A stretch of DNA of 64,000 nt from Pegea sp. RAD2-039 (GCA_034620365.1 JAQGEQ010000043.1:806001-870000), one strand, 5' to 3'; positions 28,128 to 42,200 are shown, counted from the first letter of the stretch. Translations and numbers: made by a program. Notes: generated by a model from the sequence alone, not told the origin.

Positions 28128-31100
28128 ATTATAATTTAAATATCAACATTTTGGTGAGGCCCTTAAAGTATTTTCAAATCAATATTTTCTGTCTATACTA
28201 TCATTTCCACTAGTATAGTGCAAAGTTTTGCTTCAGCAAATACATAAACTAAATAAAATGTTTTAACAAAATACTTTTTATGAGTTTAAGATTTTCTCAT
28301 TTGTTTCTAGCTTAGTTAGGCATTTTAAAGATATATCAAAAAGACCGAATCCTAAAAATAGTTTTATCGTTACTCTTTATCTTTTAAAATGTGATTAATA
28401 GATATTTCAGCATACTTTCATATAAGCACAATTCATATTTGTATAGAAATTGTTTTACTAATTCCTTATTTTTTCTCATTTTTCTTTTATAATCAATTAT
28501 TGGATCGTTTTATAGCTTAAGATTTTTAATAATGATTTGAAAAATCTACAAGCACTTGCAGTCTATTTTTGAATGACATAAAAACTTTTCATTCTTAATG
28601 TAAAGTATCTCAAAATGAGTTGAACTTTGAAAATCATAATAAGTTTTTGAGTTTTCATTAGTTTATGAAAGAAAGAATTGTGAAAAAATATCGTATAAAT
28701 GAAAACAATAGGAATAGTGTTAACTTAAAAAACAATAGAGTCTTCGTAAAAAATTTCCAAGCTCAACGACTTTCAATCTTATTTGATGCAAATGCTAAAA
28801 TAACTTTAAAATTTACAACATGAAAGAGTTGGGATTGGTTACTACAAAATGAATAAGATCAATATTTTCAAATTAAGATAATACTATCAGTATAAAGTAC
28901 TCCTTTCATAAAATCAAATATGTTTTTGAATGAAACCAAAAGAAACTTCTGTAAAAGCTGAGTTATATGTAAATATAGGAAGTTTGTGTCAGAAGCATTT
29001 TATTTGAATTTCAGCTAGAGCTGGTTTACTAATAAATTCAGATTTGTCTTTTATAAGCTTGCAGTAAATGATTCAGATTGTTTACATTGAAAAAGTGTTT
29101 TAAAAAAGGTTTTAACCAAGTTCAGATAAACTCTTATTTTCTTAAATGAAATTTGATTTTACTTTTCTTGTTATTTATAAGCTGTCAAATATTAATTAAA
29201 AAGTCTAGTTTTATTCCTTCATTAATTTAATTGTATATTCAAAGATCAAAATTGTTTTAGGGATTTGTCCTTTTTCAAATGATATCACAATTAGAAAGCA
29301 AGCTCTTAAATAAAATAAATGAAACAACTGAAAGATTAAAAACTGTTTTAACTTTTCTTGATTGCAATCAATTGAAATTTTATTATGCTTTCTTCAGTAA
29401 AAAATTCTAGGTTTTAAAGACAAATTTCTTGAAAGAGAAGAAAGTTCTTCTACTTTTTTGAAATACTATACTGGGTGGTTCGGAGTTAACTCAAATAACA
29501 CATAATACGTGAAAATCAAGCAATGCAAATTTTTGCTGATCTCTTATTTGCTTTCTTAGAGGTTCTAAGCATTGCATCCATGATATTGACAAGTCTATAT
29601 AATCTTGCAGCTCTAAAAACTCAGTATTCCAATACTCGATATCACATTTAGCATATAAGCAGTGTTGTCGTTTCAAGAACCTGAGAACAATCGTGTTATG
29701 CATGAATGGCTTGATCTGCTGTAAATTTTAGGACTGAGGATCTTTTAAAAGCTTCCTAAGGGCTGGCGAGATAGTAAATCTAGAGACGAGCCATCAGTTA
29801 ACTTTATATCTTTCCTCATTTGTCTTTATTTAATTAAAAGGGACGTTTAAAAAGTAAGAAGATAGAAAGTAGTAGATCGAATAGAATATGATTCTAATAT
29901 CCAATTGAAATTAGTTTCTTTTAATTCAACTTCTGATTTTAGTTTTTTTTATAATAAACTGTTTGATAATTTAAATTTTCATTTGTGTCAAAATTAATAT
30001 TTTTATTCTATACGTTTTCATACATATTAAATCAAAAAAATCAAAGTTTCAAAGTCTTAATTATTTCATTGGAATCAAATGTATAGATTTTGTTTAAATA
30101 TTGTGACTACCTTTGGAAATGTTAAACAAAGTTGAAACTAAAACTGACAATTCTGTCAATGTAGTTGTCCTATTTAAACCAATGTTTTGAGTGTCACAAG
30201 AAAAATCAAATATGCTTACTGTGTTTACTAAGTAAAGCTAATTGTATTGACTGTTGTACACTGATAAATAATATTCGGCATTGAACTGTTTGCGTACAAA
30301 GCAAAAAGATATGCTTTATCTTGAAATAACATTAGTTAAAAGTTACTGATTACTGAGCATAGTTAGTTATAGTTATTAGGACAACATTTTCAATCTTTCA
30401 AGAATAAATTTTAGGAATAAGTTGCAAAAATTAATTGTTTAATTAGCTTTGTTATTCAGTATTTAGATTAAACAAGTTAGTTCATAAATTATGAGTTTCA
30501 AACTATTTACAAATATATTTATATGACCACAAGCCGTCAAAAAGACAATTTAGTAAATTTAATCTGATAATTACAACAGATTAGTTGAAAAATCAAGATT
30601 TGTTTTGTTTCATAATTTTCCGAGTACTTCATTATCTAGATTATCTAGATTTAAAACTAAGTAATTCAAACTTTTAAAAGCTATTAAAGTTAATATTATT
30701 TGATACTAAATATCAAAAAAAGCTCTGATTGTTAACTTTTTATGTTGATGGTTGAAATATTAAAATTAATTTTCGATTACTTTAATTTTCTTAAATTTCA
30801 GATTAATACTTAAGATTAAAAGTTATCTTTTTATGTATTATTGTTGCGCGAGAAACTTATTCATATGATAATTTATTATCAAACTAGTGCAAAATATTGT
30901 TTGGCAAAAAAATAATTTCACTTAAAACCAAATCAATATTTATTTTTGGAGTATCCAACACTTCAAACAAATATAATTCTAGCTCAGCACGTGTCATGTA
31001 AAGGAAAGGTTCTATTAAAATAAAATCACATTACAAAAACCACATATTTAAAAACAATTATTTACTTTCATAAATTTGGCACAGAATTTAGTTTCTCAAA

Positions 31101-31521
31101 AATGCTGTGAATAATTATAAGACGGCTGACAGAAACTGAGTTAGAAAAAGATTGTAATTGGTTGTTTATATAGTTATGTCATTAAAACGTTTTCAATAAA
31201 TATGTGTGGTTTGCTGTGCACTTTCTAAATCGGTGGTAATCAAATATTCTGAATGAGTTTATTACAGGAAATAGTAGTTTTGGTAATTGTTCAAAATTGC
31301 TCGAGGTCATTTCAAAGCTTCCTGACTATTTTTGATAGTAAAAGCTAATCTGAAATAAAAAATATCATAAATCTTTTCCTTAATATTTTATACTAAATCG
31401 ATTACTGAAGTACCAAAAATACAATTTGGTTAAAACATATGAAAACATATTGTTAACTATTTGAAATTAAAGATGATTAACTAATCTTTGTATACAATTT
31501 TAGCGAACTACAAATCTATGT
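28128..31521. other. Intergenic, or a 3.8-kb intron if copy A continues into the collagen gene
   Basis: No VWA, FN3 or collagen exon is visible. A potential AATAAA lies at 28252-28257. A locally GC-richer island at about 29460-29790 contains a 70-codon minus-strand ORF (29491-29703) that I do not recognise. Confidence 0.5.
28252..28257 (+). terminator. Possible poly(A) signal after copy A
   Basis: AATAAA 125 bases after the TAA at 28125-28127. It would serve transcripts that end here rather than splicing on to 31946. Weak evidence in this base composition. Confidence 0.35.
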
Positions 31522-34500
31522 ATGATGCTAATTATTAGTAAGATTCATTTTGCTTCAACAAAGTTTTCTCTTACTTACTTATCTCTAATTACCTTTGTGA
31601 GTTATCTTTGTAATGCATCACACGAAACTACTCTTCCAAAGAGGATAAGTCTTTCCATTATGAACGAGGACGCTGTAGTCACAGAAGTTTTAAACAGTGA
31701 GCTGTTTGACGTGCCCCTTGAAGAAATGACTCCTTATGATTCATCAGAGTTTTTTAGAAGTATATACCGCAATAGGCAGTCTAAAAATAGAACATTAAAA
31801 CGTAAGTGTTGAATATATAAAAATAGCTTACCTTAGAGCTGTGAGTAATTGCATTTGCTTTTACATTCATAATACCAAATCGAAAAGATGAAATTAAACA
31901 TTTTTTGATGGATTATTAAGTATTATAATAAAAATTTTTTATTAGATTTGAAAACATGTCTACGATCAGGGAGTAATGTTATCTTTCTGATTGATGGATC
32001 GAACTCAACTCAGTCTCATGAATTGAATATTTTAAAAGGGTGGTTGAAGAAAATGATAACCATCTTCAAAATTGGCAAGCTCAATAAGTAAACTTTTAGC
32101 ATTTATCGTAAGACGAAGTATCAGTCTTTGAGAATAATAGATTTTAAGTTCATTCAAGGTTATCAAAACCTTTTGTTATCAATGAAGTCTACTGATCTCT
32201 AAATGATTTATTGATTTTTAAAGTGTTGCAATTGAAAGAAAGAAGCTTGCGTTGAAGCATCGACATCGTATACCTCCTATTTTAACTTATGGAGTCGGCG
32301 TTGCGATCATTCAATATGCAAATGAGCCTCGAGTTGAAATGCCACTGAAAACTCGACTTTACAAGAAACATATATTTCCTTTTATTAATAAAATTCGATT
32401 ATTAGGTGATAATCATAAATTTCATGTATCAACTGTTGTTAAATTTATAAATATATTTACTTTAATGTGATATCATCTTTTTGCACTTATTACTTGACTG
32501 TTTTAATAAGATGTCAATAAATTAGATTTTTAATTAAATTTTTGAGATTTGACAGCCTTTTCAATTCTAAGTAGTATCCATAAACGTTAGTTTTAAATAT
32601 TTTTAATATGTAAGAACATAACAAACATGGATTTGCTGTAACCAGGTGGAAACTCGGATTTAGGTTCAGCCCTTGCTTTTGTACATAATAATGTACTGCC
32701 AAACCGGAAAAGAATTCGTACTTTAGATTATGTAGTTATTGTCGCAACAGGAAGACCACAAGGGGAGTTCATGGAACAAGCAATCAATCTAAAACGAGCT
32801 GGTTGTTATTTAGCATTTTATAACTATCTTTTGTACTATCTTTGACAATTGAGTAGGTTGTCTTAGAGGCTTAAGATAAGTAAATAATTAAAATTCTTTA
32901 AAGCAAAATGCTATTTTAAGTAATCGATAATTATTTTATGAAGAAAATTAATAGATTTAAAAAAATTGTTGACATGATTGCATTTTTTTAATCACGTAAA
33001 ACAATCAAACTTAATTATAAGTATAAGGTTTTGATTTAACCATTTGTTTAGCAGATTTGATTAAACAATTTGTAGTATTATAAAAAATTCAGTTTACAAT
33101 CATTTGCGTGTTTTGCATAATTCTATGTGATTGTGATGTTAAAGCAAAGAGACGAAACTATTTTGCTAAAATGTTGCTCTTACCAATAAGTCGATCGTAT
33201 GTAGTCTTATTTCTAAAACTATCTTTCAAATATTCAACAACAAATTTGTTAATAAAATAAATGACCGAAAAAAACTTTCTTTAAAACATTTCAGGAACAA
33301 AACTAATCGTGATTGGAATCAATAATAACTTGAAGCAGTTTACAGCAAATGTTGCATCAAGGCCGACGAATTTGCATAATCACCATCTAGAAAACATCAA
33401 CTCACTTGATAACATTCGTCATCAAATTTATAGAAACATTTGCAAAGCTACTAAAAGAACTACTTCAGGTTGAATTAAATAAAATATTTATTAATTTCTA
33501 CTCAATTCAAACTGTTGTTTCTAACATTTTTTTATTCTAGAAAGTTTTTCTAAAGGGGAACCACCAGGTGCTAATTGCAACAGCCAATTAATTAAAAATG
33601 TAAGAGATACAATTCGGTTTCAGATAAAAAAAAGTTTCTTCTTTATGGAATAATTATATACTTCAATAAAATTTTTTGAAGTTTTAAAGTAACTACTTAT
33701 AACTATATTCGTTTGTAGACAAACAAAGAACACCAGCAACAAAAAGGAGAGCGTATACCTCAGGTATAAATACTTCAAAACTATTTATTAGTTGTAAATA
33801 TTTTGTGTAAGGTGGTTTGAGTTTTTGTGTAACTTTTGTTTGTTTGTAGACTCATCAGCGAAAAAAAGTCAGTAAAGGTCATGCTGGCGCAGTAATGAGC
33901 AAAGGAAACCGTTTGATAAACAGTAATAGTAAAAACGCCAACGTTCAAGACTGTAAAGTAAATAAACTTTAATATTTAAGATAATTTTTTTATAAGAAAA
34001 AAACTGGTGGAAAATCAGCTTATATTAAAACTTAAATTTTAGGTTAAAAGCAAACAGATTATAGAAACTCTAAAAAGACGTTTGACTTCTATTCTTTATT
34101 CTTTATTCTTGAATCTTTATACTATTACTATTTTTAAAATCGAATTTAACCTTTGATTTGCTTTCACTGGTGTTTGCTTTTAAATGAAAAAATAACAAAA
34201 ACCTAAAAATCAAAGCTAAAATAGATTGATTTACTAGGGTGAAAAGGGAGCTCGTGGACATATAGGACCACAAGGACCTAAGGTTAAAAATAACTTAAAG
34301 TTTTAATTGTAGCTTTTCAAATACTTTATTCATTTAATCAGTCAAATTGTAAAGTTTATTTTATTGCAGGGAAAACCTGGAATGATTGGATTAAAAGGAA
34401 ACAAAGGAGATAAAGGTCCAACAGGACCTCAGGTTCAGGATTTGTTATTTGCATAATTTTTCTAAGAAGCTATAATCCAAAATTTAAATTTCTTGTCTAT

Positions 34501-36174
34501 CAAAAAAAATTCAAAAATGCCTTAAAATGATTCTTTTGAAATTTGTTTGACACTTTTTGAAAAATTTTGCAGAAATCAAAGTTTGAAAATCAAAAAAAAA
34601 GTTTTATATCTTTAAAGAGAAATATTTTTTGTTGCATAAAAATGATGGATTTCAGTAAAACAGTTATCATTTATAAAATGAACCATTTCTGCTGTTATGT
34701 TTTAATAGCAAACACAAAACGTAATAAGTACAAACTCTGCAGGGATTAAGAGGTCTTCCAGGTCCAAAAGGTGAATCTAGTGGAAATAAGAAAGAATTTG
34801 AAGATATAGCAGTATCAGTGTGCAAAAAGATGATTGAAGGTTTGTATAAATTATTTGTTTATGTCATCCAAAAAATGTGTTAGAGTCTATCAACTAGCTG
34901 ATTTATTACAAACTTTAAAAAAGGAAGTTTACTTCATAATAAAAACAAAAAGAAACATAATCAATTGCAGTTTAATATATGCGAGAAGTGATGCATATAT
35001 AGACAGAGAGCTTTAAAAAACCACCCACATAAGGATTAACTATTTGAGGTTTCAGGATTTTGCCACCCACAATATCTACGTGTACTATAAAGTCTGTTGA
35101 AGATCAAACTCTTCCTTGTCTTTGCTCTACTAAGTTTTTAATACAGCTTGTTGTAACGAAAGAGCCAGCTTTCTGCTTATCATCTGCTTGATAAAAATTG
35201 CAAATATGACTCCTATTCAGATTTATCGAGATGTATACAGCTCAATACTCCTAAATCATATTCCTGGGATATTTTTATTCACTTATTTATTTATTTATTC
35301 ATTGTCTATGAAAAATGTTCTGTTGTATTAAAAGTCTAGTCAAAATTTCCTGCAAAAAAATCTATGCTTTTAAGGATTTCTCATTAATTTTTATAATATA
35401 TTAAATCTAAACATTCTATGTAAATACTCACTGTTATATTGTATGTAAGAAAATTTATAAGCCTTTTAAGTATTACTATCAATAACCGGTTTTAACTTGT
35501 AAAGTAACTGTATCATCATATCATTCAGTCTTTTTTTCACAGCATTAAATAATTGAATTGCAAAGATATGTATTTTACAATGATCAGCAAAAAACAAAAT
35601 CATTAATTTATCGTGGCTCTTTAGAGATATGTTAAAATTTTCATTAAAGAGAAACTTTAAGCTTCTAATGAATATAAGACTGTTTAAAAATTTTAATAGA
35701 ATATGAAGTTAGGCTTCTTAATCTTCTGTCTTCAACTAATTCAAATGAAGATCCATTATTTACACTTACTACAATGGCTTCCGCTATAATCAGAAAACGG
35801 AAACGTAAGTAAATTGTTGCTGTTGATAATTGTTTAAAGAAAACAAACTATATGAGTTAATAAGAAAGTCAAAACTAAACTTAGCATGATTTACTACATC
35901 ATTCATAAATTATATGAAAAACGTACTGTGTATGTAAAACTAAAAAAAAACTTTATTTAAAATAACAATAATTTGTGGCTATAACTTAAAAATATGTTTC
36001 TAAACTGTACTGTACAATGTTTTTGTAGAAGTCAAAAGTATTGAATTTTCAACCATGGTATCGACAGGGAAATCCGAAATTATCCAACAAATTAGTGATA
36101 CAGACGAGACTTTGTGTTTACACAACTGTAAACATGATACAGTAACAGCAGAACCAAGTAGTGATGGCTTATGA
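31522..36174 (+). CDS. Secreted VWA protein with short collagen helix (13 exons, 533 residues)
   Basis: Exons: 31522-31801, 31946-32087, 32224-32405, 32646-32801, 33295-33468, 33541-33599, 33719-33763, 33850-33957, 34238-34282, 34370-34432, 34743-34839, 35700-35804, 36029-36174. Exon 1 gives a long signal peptide (residues 1-32, possible cut after LCNA) and an acidic spacer. A single VWA domain (about 97-305) has the window's only canonical metal motif, DGSNS at 110-114. A Cys-containing linker leads to two exons of 45 and 108 bp with eroded Gly-X-Y, then 16 uninterrupted Gly-X-Y triplets (383-430) and a C-terminal domain of about 100 residues with three cysteines. All collagen exons start with a whole codon, as in fibrillar collagens. 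Sixteen triplets is very short; assembly into a trimer is inference. The VWA exons are homologous to 53517-54613 in the paralogue, where no separate signal exon exists, so exon 1 may be an alternative promoter of a larger gene. Confidence 0.82.
33719..34839 (+). other. Collagen exon block: two eroded and three intact Gly-X-Y exons
   Basis: Exon lengths are 45, 108, 45, 63 and 97 bp; the first four are whole multiples of 9 bp and start on a Gly-position codon. The 34238 exon begins GEKGARGHIGPQGPK and the 34370 exon GKPGMIGLKGNK; both keep perfect Gly at every third residue. The 34743 exon continues it (GLRGLPGPKGES) and then leaves the helix. The 33719 exon keeps Gly only at position 10, and the 33850 exon only at 10, 13 and 19, exactly in register. 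These two look like former helix exons. Confidence 0.8.
35283..35299. repeat. (TTTA)n microsatellite at the end of a GC-richer intron island
   Basis: About four TTTA units. It closes a stretch (35035-35280) that is visibly less AT-rich than the rest of this intron; such tails often mark the 3' end of retroposed elements, but no element is recognised. Confidence 0.5.
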
Positions 36175-36272
36175 AGAAGAGAATAACCAAAATCCTCTTT
36201 TAAATATTTTATAACAATATCATGAAATTTCATTCATAAACTTTTTTTAAAACCTTCCTGTAACAAAACATA

Positions 36273-36278
36273 AATAAA
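36273..36278 (+). terminator. Poly(A) signal of the VWA/collagen gene
   Basis: AATAAA 99 bases after the TGA at 36172-36174, the expected spacing for a 3' end. Confidence 0.5.
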
Positions 36279-39200
36279 AACTATTTACAACTTGGTTTGA
36301 ACAAACCTATGGTTTAGTTGCCTTATACTTAATTTAATTAAAACATTTTCATTTAAAATCTATGTAAAAATTCAAAAAACTTAGTGCTTTATCAATGTGT
36401 TTTTAATCGTTTTTAATTATCTTATTTTTATAGCAAAATATATTTCTTTATAATTTTTTGAAATTATTTTAATTTTGTTTAATACAAAGATTGATTTATT
36501 TCTAATTTCTTCTTTTCTTCAGCTTTAGTTTACAACTAAAACGATTAAAAAAAAATTAACTGATACTTAAAACTAATTAAAACATTATTCTTAGTAACCA
36601 CCAATGTTCTTATTAAGCAACTACTAATGTTCATCTAGAAGTTATATTCCTGATTGAAACATTGTATGATATAATTCAGTTTGAATGTGATCAATTTTTT
36701 ATATTATTAGTATTATAAAATATTTCACAAATTATTATCAACTGCTGATAAAAATTTGGAATTATTGTCAGAAAACAGCATAATTTTTCTGTAGTGATTG
36801 TTGTAGTTTTCAATTTTAATCAATTTTTTAGCGATGAATAAATTCTGATATTTTATCATCTAGTATTTTGATGAAATAAATTGCTCAATAATGTTAAGAT
36901 AAATGAACATTAAGCAACTGATAGCAATTTAGAATTAGGAAACATTTTAAAGTTGCTTCTGTTTTCAACGGTTTAACAGTTTAATCAGTGCAAAGATGTC
37001 AACTTAATTATGTTTTTTAACTAAACTTCTCAGATATTTTTTTGATTACAATAAAATTATTTATTTGTTTATAAATTTTAACAGAGGTTTCAGAATGAAA
37101 TAAATTAAATTGGTGAAGTTATTGATAAGCCTTAGTTCCCCAAAACATGCTATGCTTTAAAATTAAAACTTCAGAAAAATATTTTGTTTCTTGTTTCTTG
37201 TTAATACTTTATATCACTTTTACCATGCGCAATTTTATTTTAATATTGAGAATTATTCTGTGGAGAAAAGTTGTAAGTCTTATACACGTACATATAATTG
37301 TTTTAATTTGATTAAAATTTATACTTTATAAAGATTCCCTGATATAAAAAGCATCTGTTACTTATTAAAAAATTATTTATGATAATCAACCATAAAAAAA
37401 CAAAAGAAGACTCAGCTATAAAATGATTTATTAACATTGACTTAAATCCATTTAACTAATCTCATAACATGAATAAAGTTCTTAAGTATATTTCATTTTT
37501 GTTTAATGAGTTTTTAAATAAACTAAACTTGTGCAAACTTTCTTTGAAAAATACATTAACACTAATTAGGTTGTACAAAAAATATGTTAATATGATAAAG
37601 TCTATTAAATATAATACACAAACCTAAAAGTATGTCAATAATTGGTTATTTTCAAAAACTGTAACAAGCTTATAGCAAATTAGTAGAAAAATTGTTGATT
37701 CTTATGTTATTCCACGCTGTTGATTACTATTTTTTAAACTAATCAAAAAATTAAATCAGAATATTTTAGAGATATGAACACTAGTATATAATTTATGAAT
37801 TTAAGCAGAATATTATTAAGGTAGAATTTGAAGGAAGATATTCATTTTAATGAGAAAATGCTGTCAGGAAACCCACTGTGCATACTATTTAGAAATGAAT
37901 TTTGAAAGTTATTTAATACTTAAAGGTTTCAATTTTAGTCAATTTTTTCTGAGGATCTCATAATATTCTACTATCGTAAAATCTATTTCTACAAATTTTT
38001 GAGCTAGGCAAAAAATAATTAAAAAAGTTTATTTGAAATATTAATTTAATCAATAGACAGTAATTATATAATAACATAATTTTGTTTAAAGATAATTCCA
38101 TATTCAAACAGTGAATAATAAAAGCTTACAATGCTAATCAAACTTTCTAGCATTGTTATTATAGGTATGTTTAATGGGATTAAATGTATGTAAATAATAA
38201 AATAATTTAAACAAGAGTTTAGAAAATATATTTTAATTAAACTAATAACTTTTTTTGGCAGAAGCGCAACAGAAGTCTGAATGAAAACTAATTTGGTTAT
38301 ATAAAAAGAATGTTATTACTAAATAAGCTCAGATTTTATTCAAATTCCACCTATCAAAAAATGTACTTAAAAATTTCTTGCTACTAACAAAGGGCTTCGA
38401 TTTACTTGAAATTGTTCTGAAAACCTTATAAATTAGTTAACAAGTATACACAAACTGACTGTGCGTTGTCACCGACAAATAATTTTGAAAATGTTCTAAT
38501 ATGAAATAAAAACTATTAAAACTAGCTTATCATGTTCTCATAACGTTTTTCTTATAGAGTGATCTAATTAGTAAAAATTGATTTGTGGATGTTATAAATA
38601 AGCAATCATCATCAATGCTTGATGCTATGCTAATCTTCACGACAGTAACATAAGCTCGTGACAATGTAGGAATATTTTCGCAAATCTTTCTAGAAAAGAA
38701 TACTTTCTCAACAAAAGTATAAAAATAAGTTTAAAGAGAAAATACTTAGCTTATGCAATATATTTGTATCACAATTAAATAGTTTTCAAAAATATCTCCC
38801 TTTTATCAGATATATGTCTGAATACTTTTAGATTAGCAAGAATTATTCTTGAGAGTCATGTAAATTCTTGTTAAGGATTTAAAGCATTGATTTAACTGCA
38901 TTTTTTTGTAATCAGTTTTTTAATAAATTTTGAAATAAAAAAAAATTGTAAACTGATATCTGCTTCTCTATAACAGCAATCTGCAAAATTAATTTTATAT
39001 TGCAGAGCAAAATGCTGCAGAATCAATTTTAAACAGATATTTAATTTTTTTAAATAAAAAATCTAAAAGCGCAGAAACTTTGAAGAAATGGCAACTAATG
39101 TTTTGACTTTCAGCAAAGAGTAATTAAAAGACGTTTTAAAATCAAACATATTTATTAAAATCAAGTAAAAATGAGTTTTTCCTAAAAGTATGGAATAATT

Positions 39201-42200
39201 AATATCACAAAAGAATGTATTTGTTTAAATTTAATCATGTTATATCAGGAACATTTTTAATGAATTTAAGATAAACCTTATACTTAAATAAATCAATATT
39301 TATATTTGTTTAACTAATCTAAAATTTAAATGTTTTCATAGTTGAGTATCTAAAAATAGTAAATAATAATAGTGTACTACAAAAAAATACATAATAAACA
39401 ATAAAAAACATTTTATCAATGGTACACACAGCTACTTGTTCATCAAACACAAATTAGGTTCTCAAAAATGCTTCTTATAGCAATACTTTAATTGAAGACT
39501 TACTATACATAAGAATATTTTGGATATACTCTAACAACGATACTTAAAAAGAAACAATTGTAAACTTTTAGTTTCAATGATCAAAGCTAACATACAAAAC
39601 CAATTTTGAAGAATATAACTAAGAATATAAATTTAAGGTATATGTACCGCTTAAGCTTTTTTTAGAATTTAACTTTAAATTTGTAATTTCAGTAAAATAG
39701 AAAAATGAATTATTTAATGAAGAATGCTAAAAGAAAACAGTTTTTTTTTATTTCAGAGACACTTTAAGAGCCATTTTTACGACAGATTAATATGATTATG
39801 TTGTATATTAGCAAAAGAGCTTTTAGTTTGTCACGTGCTAATTAAAAATAATTCCAATATTCATCTGTATTTATAACTGTTGAGTTTTAAGATATCGAAT
39901 TTACTTTTTAAAACAAATCTAGGAAAGAATTTCTTCCGTTGTGATATATAATAAACACATCAATCTTACCAATAATAAGATTTAAAGGGATTTAAAGAGT
40001 AGTTTACAGTAAGATAATGTAAAGATAAATCTTGGTTTTTGTTCTATTTCAATTGCAAACAAAAATTTAGCAAATATTTTAGGATTCTTAAATGAGTTTA
40101 CTTGTTTTTAAATCTTACATTAGTGTTGAATAATTATAAAGTTTACAAAATTTTTGTGCATCTTATCCTAATTTAGTAGTAACACATTTTTTTATATACT
40201 AAGAATCTAAAGCTTTCGTTTGTAATTCAAATTCATATTCAATTTTCTTTTTATAATTCAATTATTTAGTTTACGAGTCATATATCTTCAAAATATGCCA
40301 AATGATTGGCACAAAAGCAGCTACAAATGAAAAACAATTTAGACTAAACCATACAATATTGTAAGAAAAGAAGCTATTTGGATCAGATGAATTTCAAAAT
40401 GAGATAAAAGCTTATAACTTATGTATTTATCAGTAGTTAGCTTTAATACTTTGTTTTTATACTTAGTGAGTTTCACTAAATATAAATTACTGGAAGGAAT
40501 ATTTACTTTTAAAGTACATTTGAAGTCTATAGCTATAAGTAGCACATATTGTTTATAAAACTAAGATTTCTGAAAAGCACAAGAAATAAGATAATAGATC
40601 GTAAAAGCGGGCTGATTATCAATTTTAATAAATTGTTTAGAAACTTCAAAGTTTGTTCGTTTTATTTTCATTGCTTAAATTTCACTATTTACCATCGAAA
40701 GTGAATCAAAATAGTTTGCAGCTAACTCAGAAAGAAAAAATGAAAATCTAATCTTCAGACGCTTGACCATGTAAGAATTGTCTAGACATACATAGATCAA
40801 ACGACAGTAGGTTTTATACATGTTTAAATTGTGAACTTTAATGCTTGATTTATATACCATAAAAGTTGTCATTTTATTTTTAAACTTTAATAAAAATTGG
40901 TGAATAAAATAGTCTGCTTTCAACTTTCTTAAAAAATAAATTTAGTCCTGTTATTTGCAAACAAAAAAGGATTTTTTCTCTTCAAAAGTTCTGAGATTAT
41001 ACATCTGAAATCAGAAAATTGGTCGTGCCCTCAAAGCTCACAACTAATTCTTAAAGGAAAAACTAAAGCTTGATTATTTTACTAAATTTGTTTCAAATAT
41101 ATAATGTTTTATTATTTATCTAAAACAGATTATGTTTAAAATAATTTGTTTTACATCAAAAAAGATGTAATTATATATTTCAGTTAAAAATATGTGTGGT
41201 AAACAAGTAACTTTATATTCTTATACATTTGTATTTACTTTCAGGTCTAAAAGAATTTTTACTGAATTGTTTTGTAGGGTTGGTAAGTTCTTAATACTCA
41301 AGACCCTATGAGCTTGAATAAAACCAAAGAAAGGTCATCACACAATACCTAAAACTATTTTGTTTAACTAACGAGGTTTATTTTGCTGATTAGTGTTTCA
41401 AATTGATCTTTTAGGTAAACTATACCTTTGCTTATAAAATTATTTTTTCAGTTCTAACTTTAAGATTTTTAACTTGGCATATCTTATTGAAAACATATTT
41501 TATTTAAAAGCCAGGAAAACAACAAGTTATTGAAATGAAAAGTAATTTAGTAAACTATAATTTGATAAAAGAAAAGATAACTTGGTTTATGCCAAACCCT
41601 TTTAAAAATTTTAAATGTTGCATGAAACTAATTTAGAAAATTTTTTCTCTTATACTTAATGAATCAAATTGTTTAATGTAATTCAAGTAGATATTTTTGA
41701 ACAATAAATCTTTAAAAGAATTCAATAATTTTGACAGATTTTATTTCATCTGCTCAATTAAATTCAAAAACATCAAAAGCCTTTACTTCCTAAAAGAAAT
41801 GTTGAGAAGAATACAAAATAAATCTGCTGCTAAAGGCCGCATAAGAGCAGTGATGGTACCACCTAAGTAAAAAAGTTGTCTGTCTTTACGTCATTAGTCG
41901 CTTCTTCTATTGCCACTTTTTTTAGTTCAGGCTAAGCACTCAACTATACCAAAGTTCTTAAGACCTTAGGATCTTACTTCTTAAGGCCGAAGATATAGTA
42001 ATGACGTATTTGCTTTTATTCAGTAAATTCTTTAAAATTAGTCATTTTAAACAACAACAATAAAAATGTTTTTTACAAAGTTATTGAAACTAATTAGTAA
42101 TTAAGTTTTTTGTCATTTTTTCAGCTTTAGATGACTTTAATATTTTACAGAAAAGTTCAACAAAGTCAACAAGTTTTTTCAACTACCTTATTTTCAGCAA

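Larger units (their letters stand above)
12336..36174 (+). repeat. Tandem duplication block, first copy
   Basis: Contains copy A and the VWA/collagen gene. It pairs exon by exon with 42361-55673: exon lengths 88, 239, 177, 163, 186, 145, 160, 107, 150, 123, 191, 154, 167, 168 and 142 are the same in both, with the same phases. One exon (14279-14326) has no partner in the second copy. Confidence 0.85.

Noticed and set aside
40675-40923. 82-codon minus-strand ORF in the 36-42 kb gap
   Set aside because: No recognisable domain, no neighbouring exon, biased composition.
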